Source: Damh-18 sp964570795 (lineage in GTDB: Bacteria > Patescibacteriota > Minisyncoccia > Phycocordibacterales > UBA918). From it: a stretch of 64,000 nt of DNA. A model generated the notes under the pieces. It worked only from the letters and a program-made list of their open reading frames with translations, was not told the DNA's origin and did not search any database. Below, piece by piece: positions 7,728 through 15,984 of this stretch (position 1 is the first letter of the stretch; the number at the start of each line of letters is the position of its first letter). The position numbers were made by a program, and so were the translations under genes. Location: NCBI GenBank assembly GCA_964570795.1, contig CAZMYZ010000003.1:1-64000 (forward strand), given 5' to 3'.

Positions 7728-7758
7728 AATAACCCGAGGCATGGTGCCAGGGGTTATT
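7728..7758 (-). terminator. Intrinsic terminator of the L,D-transpeptidase gene
   Basis: On the minus strand AATAACCC pairs with GGGTTATT and is followed by a TTTTTT run (plus-strand arms 7728-7735 and 7751-7758). Confidence 0.8.
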
Positions 7759-7776
7759 TGGGGTTGGTGCGATGGG

Positions 7777-8283
7777 TCAGCGCACAAAGGTGACTCGCAC
7801 CGGTGACTCTCCCGTGCTCATTGCAACGAGCGTGGGGCACACGTCATTCGGAATGCGTATACATCCGGCAGACCGCTTCTGGCCAAGGTCTTGGTCTTTT
7901 GCATTGCCGTGCACCCGCACATGTTGCAACGCAGGATCATCACTATCAAAACGGATGGTTAGTTTGCAGTGACCCATAGCATTGCCGTTTTCATACGGTG
8001 CGTAGTAGCCCTTGTATTTCCCAGGCTTGTTGCGATGCATTGTTGGTGTAGGGGTCCATGAGGGACCCATCTCTGCACGTACCACCATGCCTGCTGCAGG
8101 GAGGCTATAGAAGTTTGACTTGGGTAATACCACAGGTGTCTCGAGTATAGGCTCTACTTTGTTGTCTACAACGACAAGCTTTGCCGTTGTGAAGCTCACC
8201 CGTATCTCACGTTCAGCATAAACTGGAAGCGAGATCAATGTCCCGAGTATAGGGAGGAGAAGGAACATATGCTTGGCTTTCAT
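7777..8283 (-). CDS. Secreted L,D-transpeptidase (YkuD) family protein
   Basis: 168 residues. A signal peptide (about 1-23, ending LPVYA) is followed by a domain with the YkuD catalytic signature: His125 in VHGN and Cys141 in SAGCIRIPN, matching the HG...S.GC.R pattern. Such enzymes make 3-3 peptidoglycan cross-links or attach proteins to the wall. The domain is compact for the family. The start is supported by the Shine-Dalgarno AAAGGAG seven bases upstream. The gene is a single unit, divergent from ychF. Confidence 0.85.
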   Translation of the reverse strand: MKAKHMFLLLPILGTLISLPVYAEREIRVSFTTAKLVVVDNKVEPILETPVVLPKSNFYSLPAAGMVVRAEMGPSWTPTPTMHRNKPGKYKGYYAPYENGNAMGHCKLTIRFDSDDPALQHVRVHGNAKDQDLGQKRSAGCIRIPNDVCPTLVAMSTGESPVRVTFVR

Positions 8284-8371
8284 GAAGGAACTCCTTTCGG
8301 GTTGTGTCTACTTTTATGCTAGCACACTTTCTTTCGGTGTGTAATTTATTTTCAAAAAGGGAAAAATCTGA

Positions 8372-8377
8372 TACGCT
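8372..8377 (+). promoter_or_regulatory. Probable -10 box of ychF
   Basis: TACGCT at 8372-8377 ends eight bases before the ATG at 8386, consistent with a leaderless transcript. Confidence 0.4.
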
Positions 8378-8385
8378 AGCGTTCT

Positions 8386-9486
8386 ATGTCACTATCAGTC
8401 GGAATTGTGGGTCTTCCCAACGTCGGTAAATCGACGCTCTTTAATGCACTCACGAAGAACGCAGTACCTGCAGAAAATTATCCGTTTTGTACCATTGACC
8501 CCTCCGTGGGTGTGGTGGCGGTGCCCGACCATCGTCTTGAAACTCTTTCCAATATCTCAGGCTCGCAGAAAATCATCCCCGCGATTATTGAGTTTGTCGA
8601 TATTGCGGGTCTCGTAAAGGGAGCGTCTTCTGGTGAAGGTCTTGGTAACAAATTCCTTGCCAATATCCGTGAGACCGACATGATTGCGGAGGTTGTACGT
8701 ATCTTTGAAGATCAGGATATTATTCATGTGAATGGCGCAGTAGACCCCATGAGTGATATTGAGGTGATTAATCTCGAACTCGTGATGGCTGACACCGAAA
8801 CGGTTTCAAAGCGCCTTGGTAATGTGGAAAAAGACGCACGCCGCGGCGACAAGGATGCACAAAAGGAAAAAGATGTACTTGAGCGACTCATTCATCACCT
8901 TGAGGCAGGGCAACTAGCACGCTCATTTGATTTTGCTGATGGGGAAATGCAAGCAATACAACACCTTCATCTCCTCACCATGAAGCATATTCTCTATGTA
9001 CTCAATAAAATGCATGGCGCATACAACTTTGATGAGACCAACGATGATAGATGGAAGGAACTCATGGACTTTATGGAAAGTACTGGTTCAGAATACGTAC
9101 TTATCGACGCTGGGGTGGAACATGAGTTGAAGGATTTGGAAGAAGAGGAGAAGACTGAATTCCGTCGCGAATACGCAACTCTCGATTCCGGTATTGATTC
9201 ACTTATTCGTGCCTGCTACCACCGCCTCGGGCTTATGTCGTACTTTACCACCGGAGAAAAAGAGACACATGCATGGACAGTGAAGCAGGGTGCTACCGGC
9301 CCCGAGGCAGGTGCGGCTATTCATACTGATTTCAAGACGCGATACATCCGCGCACAGGTGGTCGCCTTTGAAGACCTTGTCACCTGTGGTTCACTCGCAA
9401 AAGCACGCGAGCAGGGAAAACTCCGCACCGAAGGGAAGGAGTATATTCTGAAGGATGGCGACGTAATCGAGTTCATGATTGGGTAA
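8386..9486 (+). CDS. ychF: Ribosome-binding ATPase YchF (Obg family)
   Basis: 366 residues, normal for YchF/OLA1. The G1 loop GLPNVGKST is at 9-17, with the switch region and VDIAGLVKGAS following; a coiled-coil insertion is in the middle and the C-terminal TGS domain includes the KQGATGPEAGAAIHTDF segment and ends in KDGDVIEFMIG. YchF usually replaces the G4 motif NKxD with NxxE, which favours ATP; here the corresponding segment reads NKMH, so nucleotide preference is uncertain. The last base of the stop codon is the first base of the next gene's ATG (TAATG), pointing to coupling. Confidence 0.96.
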   Translation: MSLSVGIVGLPNVGKSTLFNALTKNAVPAENYPFCTIDPSVGVVAVPDHRLETLSNISGSQKIIPAIIEFVDIAGLVKGASSGEGLGNKFLANIRETDMIAEVVRIFEDQDIIHVNGAVDPMSDIEVINLELVMADTETVSKRLGNVEKDARRGDKDAQKEKDVLERLIHHLEAGQLARSFDFADGEMQAIQHLHLLTMKHILYVLNKMHGAYNFDETNDDRWKELMDFMESTGSEYVLIDAGVEHELKDLEEEEKTEFRREYATLDSGIDSLIRACYHRLGLMSYFTTGEKETHAWTVKQGATGPEAGAAIHTDFKTRYIRAQVVAFEDLVTCGSLAKAREQGKLRTEGKEYILKDGDVIEFMIG

Positions 9487-9749
9487 TGTGGTGTGTATAC
9501 ATGATTCGCTGCAGTGACGCGTCACTCTATACTGGTGCAACGACTGATGTTGAGCGTCGCTTTAAGGAACACAAGGAGGGGAAAGTGGGTGCAAAGTACA
9601 CAAAGGCAAAAATTCCGATAAGTGTGGTGTATGTAGAGTCGTGTGACTCACGGAGTGCAGCACAGATACGTGAAGCCCAAATCAAAAAACTCACCAAACC
9701 TGAGAAAGAACTTCTTGTGAAATCACAGAAAAAGTTGACGAAACGGTAA
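9486..9749 (+). CDS. GIY-YIG domain endonuclease-like protein
   Basis: An 87-residue single-domain GIY-YIG protein of the UvrC/UPF0213 type. The paired strands VYMIRC and LYTGATTDVERRFKEH carry the Tyr, Tyr-x-Gly, Arg and His positions, and a Glu-containing strand and helix follow. Proteins of this size are widespread and their cellular role is poorly defined; DNA repair or structure-specific cleavage is inferred from the fold. It overlaps the ychF stop by one base, so it is probably co-translated. The typA promoter -35 lies within its last codons. Confidence 0.85.
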   Translation: MWCVYMIRCSDASLYTGATTDVERRFKEHKEGKVGAKYTKAKIPISVVYVESCDSRSAAQIREAQIKKLTKPEKELLVKSQKKLTKR

Positions 9750-9763
9750 TTTTTAAGTACTCT
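9735..9763 (+). promoter_or_regulatory. Sigma-70-type promoter of typA
   Basis: TTGACG (9735-9740), 17-base spacer, TACTCT (9758-9763). The start site is expected near 9770, just before a hairpin. Confidence 0.6.
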
Positions 9764-9774
9764 ATGACCACCTC

Positions 9775-9802
9775 GCGCCCGTAGTAGGCGCATTTTATTT
9801 TT
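9775..9802 (+). promoter_or_regulatory. 5'-leader hairpin directly before typA
   Basis: GCGCC (9775-9779) pairs with GGCGC (9787-9791), followed by ATTTTATTTTT up to the ATG at 9803. It looks like a weak terminator or a stabilising hairpin placed almost at the 5' end of the mRNA. It may also be just the end of the upstream unit. Confidence 0.45.
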
Positions 9803-11599
9803 ATGCAAGCAAAAGAAACAAGAAATATCGCGATTATCGCGCACGTAGACCACGGCAAGACCACCCTTACCGACGCTATAATGCGTCAGACAGGTGCAGT
9901 GACCGACACCTCAGTAACCATGGACTCCAACTCACTCGAGCAGGAACGTGGTATTACCATTTATGCAAAAAATGCCTCTATTGAGTACAAAGGCACCAAA
10001 ATCAATATCGTGGACACTCCTGGCCACGCTGACTTTGGCTCTGAGGTAGAACGTGTACTTCGTTCCATCGACTCAGTACTTCTTGTGGTAGATGCACAGG
10101 AAGGCCCTATGCCGCAGACACGTTTTGTGCTCAAAAAGTCTCTCGAACTTGGTCTCAAGCCAATTGTTATTATCAATAAGATAGATAAGCCTGCCGCAGA
10201 CCCACACAAGGCAGAGGAACTCGTGCTTGAACTTTTCCTTGAACTGGGTGCTAACGACGAGCAAGCAAACTTCACCACCGTCTATGCTATCGGACGCCAA
10301 GGGATTGCGAAGCGTAAACTTGAGGATGAATCCACCGACCTTACTCCGCTCCTCGACACTATTCTTGAAAAGGTAGCGCCTGCAAAAGGGTACTCAGAGG
10401 GTGAGGTGCTTCGCGCACAGGTATTCAACCTCGGGTACGACAACTTCCTCGGACGTCTTGCGATTGCACGTATCTACGAAGGTGAATTGAAAAGTAATCA
10501 AAATGTATTTATCTTGCACAATGGTCAAGAACCACGTAAAGGGAAAGTGACTAAACTTTTTACCTTTAAAGGTATTGAGCGTGTTGAGTCTGATACCGCA
10601 TATGCGGGAGATATTGTTATTGTTGCTGGTTTCCCCGATATCAATATCGGAGAGACATTGAGCGATATCGACAAAGCACAACCACTTGATGCAATTGCAG
10701 TTGATCAACCCACTATCGCACTTGATTTTGTGGTTAACAACTCACCGTTTGCTGGACGCGAAGGAAAGTATGTCACTACCCGTCAGATTCGTGAACGCCT
10801 TGAAAAAGAACTTGAAGTAAACGTAGGACTCAAAGTAGATTTTAATGGAAGTGGTGATTCATGCAAAGTGTATGGTCGTGGTGAAATGCATATTTCAATT
10901 CTTCTTGAAAACATGCGCCGAGAGGGATATGAACTCCAGGTATCACAGCCACAGGCTATTATTGAGGAGCGTGAGGATGGCAAGTATGAGCCATTTGAGG
11001 AAGTGACAGTCGATATTCCAAGCGAATATCAAGGTGCCGTAATTGAAAAACTCGGTCGCCGTGCATTCATCATGCAGGACATGATTATGCATGAGAATCA
11101 GGTACGTCTTATCCTCGAAGGACCAACACGTGGACTTCTCGGATACAAGGGGCAATTCATTATTGATACCCGTGGAGAGGGGATACTCTGTTCACGTGTT
11201 ATTGGCTTCCGCCCGTACGCAGGTGAGATTAAAAAGCGTCAGGCAGGCTCTATGGTCTCCATGGCAGCAGGAAAGGCCCTTGGCTTCTCACTCTGGAATC
11301 TGCAAGACCGTGGCCAACTCTATATAGGTCCTGCAGTAGAAGTGTATGAGGGTATGGTGATTGGAAATACCTCAAAGGGTGAAGAGATGATGGTAAACCC
11401 TACTAAGGGCAAGCAACTTTCAAACGTTCGCTCTTCAGGTACAGATGAGGCACTCACCCTCACCCCACACCGAGAACTTTCTATTGAACTTGGACTCGAG
11501 ATTATGTCGGATGATGAGTATCTCGAAGTCACTCCAAAATCAACACGCTTGCGCAAGCAGGTGCTTAAGGAAGCAGATAGAGTAAAGGCTCGACGATAA
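9803..11599 (+). CDS. typA: Ribosome-associated GTPase TypA/BipA
   Basis: 598 residues, matching TypA/BipA (about 600). The GTPase domain has AHVDHGKT at 13-20, the EQERGITIYAKNAS switch I segment, DTPGHADFGSEVERVL (G3) and NKIDKPAADP (G4). EF-G-like domains follow and the C-terminal domain specific to BipA contains GLLGYKGQFIIDTRGEG. It is a translational GTPase acting on ribosome assembly and stress growth. The gene has its own promoter and a strong terminator at 11624. Confidence 0.97.
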   Translation: MQAKETRNIAIIAHVDHGKTTLTDAIMRQTGAVTDTSVTMDSNSLEQERGITIYAKNASIEYKGTKINIVDTPGHADFGSEVERVLRSIDSVLLVVDAQEGPMPQTRFVLKKSLELGLKPIVIINKIDKPAADPHKAEELVLELFLELGANDEQANFTTVYAIGRQGIAKRKLEDESTDLTPLLDTILEKVAPAKGYSEGEVLRAQVFNLGYDNFLGRLAIARIYEGELKSNQNVFILHNGQEPRKGKVTKLFTFKGIERVESDTAYAGDIVIVAGFPDINIGETLSDIDKAQPLDAIAVDQPTIALDFVVNNSPFAGREGKYVTTRQIRERLEKELEVNVGLKVDFNGSGDSCKVYGRGEMHISILLENMRREGYELQVSQPQAIIEEREDGKYEPFEEVTVDIPSEYQGAVIEKLGRRAFIMQDMIMHENQVRLILEGPTRGLLGYKGQFIIDTRGEGILCSRVIGFRPYAGEIKKRQAGSMVSMAAGKALGFSLWNLQDRGQLYIGPAVEVYEGMVIGNTSKGEEMMVNPTKGKQLSNVRSSGTDEALTLTPHRELSIELGLEIMSDDEYLEVTPKSTRLRKQVLKEADRVKARR

Positions 11600-11623
11600 A
11601 CTGGAAACACAAGTCTCATACTA

Positions 11624-11658
11624 AAAAAATGAGTGACATCGTAAGTCGCTCATTTTTT
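11624..11658 (+). terminator. Intrinsic terminator of typA
   Basis: AAAAAATGAGTGAC (11624-11637) pairs with GTCGCTCATTTTTT (11645-11658), a 14-base stem with one wobble pair and a T-run. Confidence 0.88.
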
Positions 11659-11683
11659 ATGTTCGATGTCGGACGTCGAACAT
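11659..11683. repeat. 25-bp palindromic repeat, copy 1
   Basis: A near-perfect palindrome with core GTTCGATGTCGGACGTCGAAC. A second copy with two base changes is at 54041-54065 in the aspS leader. Here it follows the typA terminator directly. Confidence 0.7.
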
Positions 11684-11711
11684 ATGTGAATTTTCGCTTT
11701 TATCTTTGAAT

Positions 11712-11720
11712 TGGTATACT
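11712..11720 (+). promoter_or_regulatory. Extended -10 promoter, leaderless
   Basis: TGG-TATACT with the hexamer at 11715-11720, seven bases before the ATG at 11728. Confidence 0.65.
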
Positions 11721-11727
11721 ACGTACT

Positions 11728-12120
11728 ATGAAATCTACATATATATACGGCGCACTCGTAGTGGTGCTCATTGTGGGACTTGTGCTTGCACGAAATATGG
11801 TTGAGCCAAAGGAAGAAACTGCAGCTGCTACTTCAGTCTATGATTCTTTTGCACAGTGTATCTCTGATGCAGGAGCAAAGTTTTACGGCACATTTTGGTG
11901 TCCACATTGTAAGTCACAAAAAGAACTTTTTAAAAACTCAAAGAAATTGCCGTACACTGAGTGCTCTACTCCTAACGGCCAGGCACAGTTGCCGGTATGT
12001 CTCGATGCAGGAATTAAGAGTTATCCAACATGGATATTTGCAGATGGCTCACAACTGGGAGGTGAACAGTCCTTTGAAACACTTGCTGAGAAAACGAGTT
12101 GCCCGCTACCACAACAGTAA
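11728..12120 (+). CDS. Membrane-anchored thioredoxin-like protein, CPHC motif
   Basis: 130 residues. One N-terminal membrane helix (about 6-21) anchors a small thioredoxin-fold domain outside the cell. FYGTFWCPHC carries the redox pair Cys58/Cys61, and SYPTW contains the conserved cis-proline (Pro100). The domain resembles the thioredoxin part fused to or paired with VKOR-type quinone reductases, which reoxidise it during disulfide formation; no VKOR gene is in this window. Further cysteines (Cys44, Cys79, Cys91, Cys125) are present. It stands alone between its promoter and a bidirectional terminator. Confidence 0.85.
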   Translation: MKSTYIYGALVVVLIVGLVLARNMVEPKEETAAATSVYDSFAQCISDAGAKFYGTFWCPHCKSQKELFKNSKKLPYTECSTPNGQAQLPVCLDAGIKSYPTWIFADGSQLGGEQSFETLAEKTSCPLPQQ

Positions 12121-12122
12121 AG

Positions 12123-12157
12123 AAAAATCCCCGACGCCTAAGTGCCGGGGATTTTTT
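12123..12157. terminator. Bidirectional intrinsic terminator
   Basis: AAAAATCCCCG (12123-12133) pairs with CGGGGATTTTTT (12146-12157). It serves the thioredoxin-like gene and the convergent minus-strand gene, whose stop overlaps it. Confidence 0.85.
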
Positions 12158-12425
12158 AACTCATCTGATTTGGTGGAATGACGTTTTGTACAGGACTTAC
12201 GATATTGGGGTTCCATTCTGCCTTTATGTCACCATGCGCTTTTTCAAACTGCGCTATCTCATGGGTGAGATATTGTTGCAAACGCTTCGCATGTGCCGGA
12301 GTGAGTGAGTAAATGGATGATTGTGAGCCTGAACTGAGACCTATAACAAAATATTCTGGAGTAAAGCCAATTTTAATATTTTCGCAAAACATTTTTGGCG
12401 CTTTCTGCAAATCTTCTGATTTCAT
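12156..12425 (-). CDS. DUF3467-like protein
   Basis: 89 residues. The pattern ENIKIGFTPEYFVIGLSSG, then YSLTPAHAKRLQQYLTHEIAQFEKAHG, resembles DUF3467: a short beta-sheet followed by the 'SP.HAK.L...L..NI..YE..FG' helix. The family's function is not established. No Shine-Dalgarno sequence is visible before the ATG at 12425. It is convergent with the thioredoxin-like gene and divergent from the membrane protein gene at 12507. Confidence 0.75.
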   Translation of the reverse strand: MKSEDLQKAPKMFCENIKIGFTPEYFVIGLSSGSQSSIYSLTPAHAKRLQQYLTHEIAQFEKAHGDIKAEWNPNIVSPVQNVIPPNQMS

Positions 12426-12506
12426 ATATGTAGTGATTAGAAGGAGAGTATAGCATATATATTTAACACTTTACTTTTACCAAAATAAGTACACAATTTA
12501 TATATT

Positions 12507-13430
12507 ATGGAAAACACTGCAAAAAACTTTGCCCTTCAATTGGGCTCGTTGGTTTCTTTATACGTAACTATTATTGGCCTTATAATGCTCATGTTTAGCG
12601 TTATTACTGCACAGTATCCAGATGCAGCACAGGGGTACTGGGAAGTAGAAAACGCTGCTTCCATGCTTCGCTTTAGCATAGCGATGCTCATTGTCTTTTT
12701 TCCCGTGTATCTCGTACTTACTCGACTTGTGAATAACGTTCGTCGAAACGAACATGGTGTATATCTTGTCCTCACTAAGTGGCTCATTTATCTTTCACTC
12801 CTAATAGGAGGTGCGGCAATTCTCGGCGATCTCGTTGGGGTAATTAATGGCTTTCTTAATGGTGAACTCACGATTCGTTTTGCACTCAAGGCACTTTCGT
12901 TTTTTGTTGTGATAGCAACCGCATTTGTGTATTACCTCTTTGACGCAAAGGGATATTGGCAAACACATGAACGTGAATCCATTTGGTATGGTGCGGGTGC
13001 AACACTATTAGTGATTGGCGCACTTGGGCTTGGCTTTATGAATACACTCACTCCAAGTGAAGTGCGCGAATATCGTCTCGACACCACACAGACAAATGAT
13101 CTCTCTCTCATACAATCAAATATTGAATCCTATACGAACACCGCGGGTATACTTCCGGAAACACTCGATGCGGCATTCGCTGGTGTAGAAATACCCGTAG
13201 CGCCCGAGGGACGTCCATCATATGAATACCGCGTCACAGGCCCTGCAGCCTACGAACTCTGCGCAACGTTTGCACATGAATCGACAAGAGCAGAGCAACA
13301 ACAATTTGCTGAGCCTATGTATGTAGATGATACATACATGAAGGGAAATATGAATTGGACTCACGGAGCAGGGGAATGGTGCTTTGCCCGCAATGTGGCA
13401 CCTCTCGGCATAAAACCCTTAATGCAATAA
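12507..13430 (+). CDS. DUF5671-like membrane protein with extracellular C-terminal domain
   Basis: 307 residues. Five hydrophobic segments are visible: about 14-36, 54-72, 89-113, 126-143 and 160-176. The first four match the DUF5671 pattern common in Parcubacteria, with LVNNVRRNEHG after the second. After residue 185 a soluble domain follows, with NDLSLIQSNIESYTNTAG, similar to the helical start of pseudopilin-like domains, and two cysteines near the end. Function is unknown. The leader is very short and has no Shine-Dalgarno sequence. Confidence 0.75.
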   Translation: MENTAKNFALQLGSLVSLYVTIIGLIMLMFSVITAQYPDAAQGYWEVENAASMLRFSIAMLIVFFPVYLVLTRLVNNVRRNEHGVYLVLTKWLIYLSLLIGGAAILGDLVGVINGFLNGELTIRFALKALSFFVVIATAFVYYLFDAKGYWQTHERESIWYGAGATLLVIGALGLGFMNTLTPSEVREYRLDTTQTNDLSLIQSNIESYTNTAGILPETLDAAFAGVEIPVAPEGRPSYEYRVTGPAAYELCATFAHESTRAEQQQFAEPMYVDDTYMKGNMNWTHGAGEWCFARNVAPLGIKPLMQ

Positions 13431-13491
13431 CTGGACATATTCCGTTTTAACGGCATAATTGGGAACATATTAAAAGTTGCTTGTTTTGTGT

Positions 13492-15915
13492 ATGCATAAA
13501 AAGTTCAATCACGAGGAAATAGAACAGAAGTGGCAAGAATCCTGGAAAGAATCAGGAATCTACAACCTCGGAGAACGCGACACAAGCAAAGAAAAAGAAT
13601 ATGTACTCGTGGAGTGGCCATACCCTTCGGGGAATCTCCACATTGGTCATTGGTTTGCATTTGCAGTAGTAGATATCTACGTGCGTGCTCGGCGTATGCA
13701 GGGAAAACAGGTGCTTTTCCCGATTGGCTTTGATGCATTTGGGCTTCCTGCTGAAAATGCTGCTATTAAGCACGGTCTCGACCCAAAAGCCTGGACTGAA
13801 TCCAATATTGCCTACATGAAAAAGCAACTTGAAAGTATGGGTAATGCTTTTTCATGGGATGTGTCAACAAGTTCTACCGATCCCGAGTATTTCAAAATGA
13901 CGCAGTGGATGTTTACACAGTTTTTTGAAAAGGGAATTGCATATCGCGGTATCGGCGTCGTGAACTGGTGTCCTAGTTGCCATACGGTGATTGCAAATGA
14001 GCAAGTCACCAGCACAGGTACCTGCGAGCGCTGTGGAAGCGTTATTGAAAAGAAAGACATGGCACAGTGGATGCTTAAAATTACTGACTATGCAGATAGA
14101 CTCATCGACGATCTCGACGCACTTGCGTGGCCTGAGTACATAAAGGAAGCACAACGACAGTGGATTGGTCGCTCCAAGGGAGCAAAGATACCTTTTACAC
14201 TTTCTACCGGAGACACCTTTGATATTTTCACGACACGCCCTGACACGCTCTATGGAGCCACCTACGTGGTGCTTGCTCCTGAGCATGACCTCGTACTCAA
14301 AAACAAAGAACTCATTCAAAATTGGGCAGAAGTAGAAGCCTACATCAAAGAAGCGTCGCAAAAAGATGAGATGCTTCGTACCAAAGTAGAAAAAGAGAAA
14401 ACGGGTGTATGTCTCCTTGGTATTACCACCACCAATCCCGCTACTGGTGAAAGTATTCCGGTGTTTGTTGCAGACTACGTCCTTAAGGGCTACGGTACCG
14501 GCGCCATCATGGCAGTACCTGCACACGACGAGCGAGATTTTGCTTTTGCGAAGAAATTTGGACTTCCAATTTCATATGTTGTGAAGCCAAAGGGAGATAT
14601 TCTACAAATTAGTGAGACATTGAATGGGCTAAGAAAAGATATAATTTTTTCAGGTAATGGGGAACTAATCTGTTCGGGAGAATTTTCAGGCATGGACTCA
14701 GAGGAAGCAAAAGTTGCCATCACTGAAAAGGTGGGTGGGGAACTCGCAAATACCTATCGTCTCCGCGACTGGTCTATAGGCCGTCAGCGTTATTGGGGAG
14801 TACCAATTCCTATCGTGTATGACCCTGAGGGGAAGCCGCACCCAATTCCCAAAGAACATCTCCCATGGCACCTACCTACCGATGTCGACTTTACCCCCAC
14901 CGGTGAACCACCACTCAAGAAAAGTGCTGAACTGCGTGAGCGTGTCACGCGTATCTTTGGTGAAGGGTGGACTCCTGAAGTAGAGACCATGGACACCTTT
15001 GTGGATTCTTCGTGGTATTTCCTTCGTTATCTCGACATCCATAATAGTGATGTACCTGCTTCTCTCGAAGCACAAAACACCTGGATGCCAATAGATGTGT
15101 ATTTTGGTGGCTCTGAGCACACTACTATGCATGTACTCTATTCACGCTTCTGGCAAAAGGCTCTCTTTGACCTTGGTTTGGTTACTTCTTCAGAACCGTA
15201 CACGGTACGCATCAATCGTGGACTCGTCCTTGGTCCTGATGGCAACAAAATGAGTAAGTCAAAAGGCAACGTTATCGACCCCGATGAGCAGGTAAAAATC
15301 CTTGGTGCCGACACCGTAAAAATGTATCTTGCCTTTATGGGTCCTTATGGTGAATATGCCAACTATCCGTGGGACCTAGGTGGTATTGCAGGTCTTCGCC
15401 GCTTCCTTGAACGTGTATATGGCCTTGCTGATCATATAGTTGAGACTGAATCATCCGAAACAACAACACTACTTCATAAAACCATTGAAAAAGTGAGTGC
15501 TGATATCGCGCTCTACAAGTTCAATACCGCTATTAGTGCACTCATGATTTTCATTAATCATGCAGAGAAGGTAGGACTAACGCATGATTCCTACCTCATA
15601 TTCCTGCGTTTACTTGCACCTTTTGCGCCACATCTTGCAGAAGAACTTTGGCAGAGTGTAGGGAATAGTGATTCAATTCACTCGAGTGCGTGGCCTGCCG
15701 CAGACCCTGCATACTTGATTGAAAGTAGTATTACTTTGAGTGTGCAAGTAAATGGAAAGATGCGTGGCACTATCACCATTCCACGAGATTCAGATGAATC
15801 TGAGGTGCTTTCCTTGCTCAAAGCAGATGAGACACTCGCACCAAAACTACCGGTAGAAATCAGTCGGGTCGTCTATATCAAAAACAAGATTATTAACCTC
15901 GTAGGAAAGGCTTGA
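13492..15915 (+). CDS. leuS: Leucyl-tRNA synthetase
   Basis: 807 residues; class I synthetase charging tRNA-Leu. The HIGH motif is LHIGH at 49-53, the KMSKS motif is at 586-590, and the CP1 editing domain is present with TTRPDTLYGATYVVLAPEH. A Cys pair (WCPSC...CERCGS) in the zinc-binding segment is intact. The anticodon-binding and C-terminal domains end in VYIKNKIINLVGKA. I chose the ATG at 13492 (MHKKFNHEEI), since the frame upstream to 13477 starts at a non-ATG codon. No T-box or other leader structure is visible upstream. Confidence 0.97.
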   Translation: MHKKFNHEEIEQKWQESWKESGIYNLGERDTSKEKEYVLVEWPYPSGNLHIGHWFAFAVVDIYVRARRMQGKQVLFPIGFDAFGLPAENAAIKHGLDPKAWTESNIAYMKKQLESMGNAFSWDVSTSSTDPEYFKMTQWMFTQFFEKGIAYRGIGVVNWCPSCHTVIANEQVTSTGTCERCGSVIEKKDMAQWMLKITDYADRLIDDLDALAWPEYIKEAQRQWIGRSKGAKIPFTLSTGDTFDIFTTRPDTLYGATYVVLAPEHDLVLKNKELIQNWAEVEAYIKEASQKDEMLRTKVEKEKTGVCLLGITTTNPATGESIPVFVADYVLKGYGTGAIMAVPAHDERDFAFAKKFGLPISYVVKPKGDILQISETLNGLRKDIIFSGNGELICSGEFSGMDSEEAKVAITEKVGGELANTYRLRDWSIGRQRYWGVPIPIVYDPEGKPHPIPKEHLPWHLPTDVDFTPTGEPPLKKSAELRERVTRIFGEGWTPEVETMDTFVDSSWYFLRYLDIHNSDVPASLEAQNTWMPIDVYFGGSEHTTMHVLYSRFWQKALFDLGLVTSSEPYTVRINRGLVLGPDGNKMSKSKGNVIDPDEQVKILGADTVKMYLAFMGPYGEYANYPWDLGGIAGLRRFLERVYGLADHIVETESSETTTLLHKTIEKVSADIALYKFNTAISALMIFINHAEKVGLTHDSYLIFLRLLAPFAPHLAEELWQSVGNSDSIHSSAWPAADPAYLIESSITLSVQVNGKMRGTITIPRDSDESEVLSLLKADETLAPKLPVEISRVVYIKNKIINLVGKA

Positions 15916-15940
15916 CTCATTCTCTTTATCGTGATAAAAA
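15912..15940 (+). promoter_or_regulatory. Sigma-70-type promoter
   Basis: TTGACT (15912-15917, overlapping the leuS stop), 17-base spacer, TAAAAA (15935-15940). It would start transcription near 15947 for the gene at 15985. Confidence 0.5.
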
Positions 15941-15984
15941 TAGGAACACACATTTGAGGAGAGTACCACTAATTAGACCATAAC

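Noticed and set aside
13472..13492. Search for a T-box or amino-acid leader before leuS, alaS, trpS and gltX
   Set aside because: None of these spacers holds a GGGTGG-ACCGCG element or paired terminator; alaS and trpS have near-leaderless promoters. Only aspS has the T-box.
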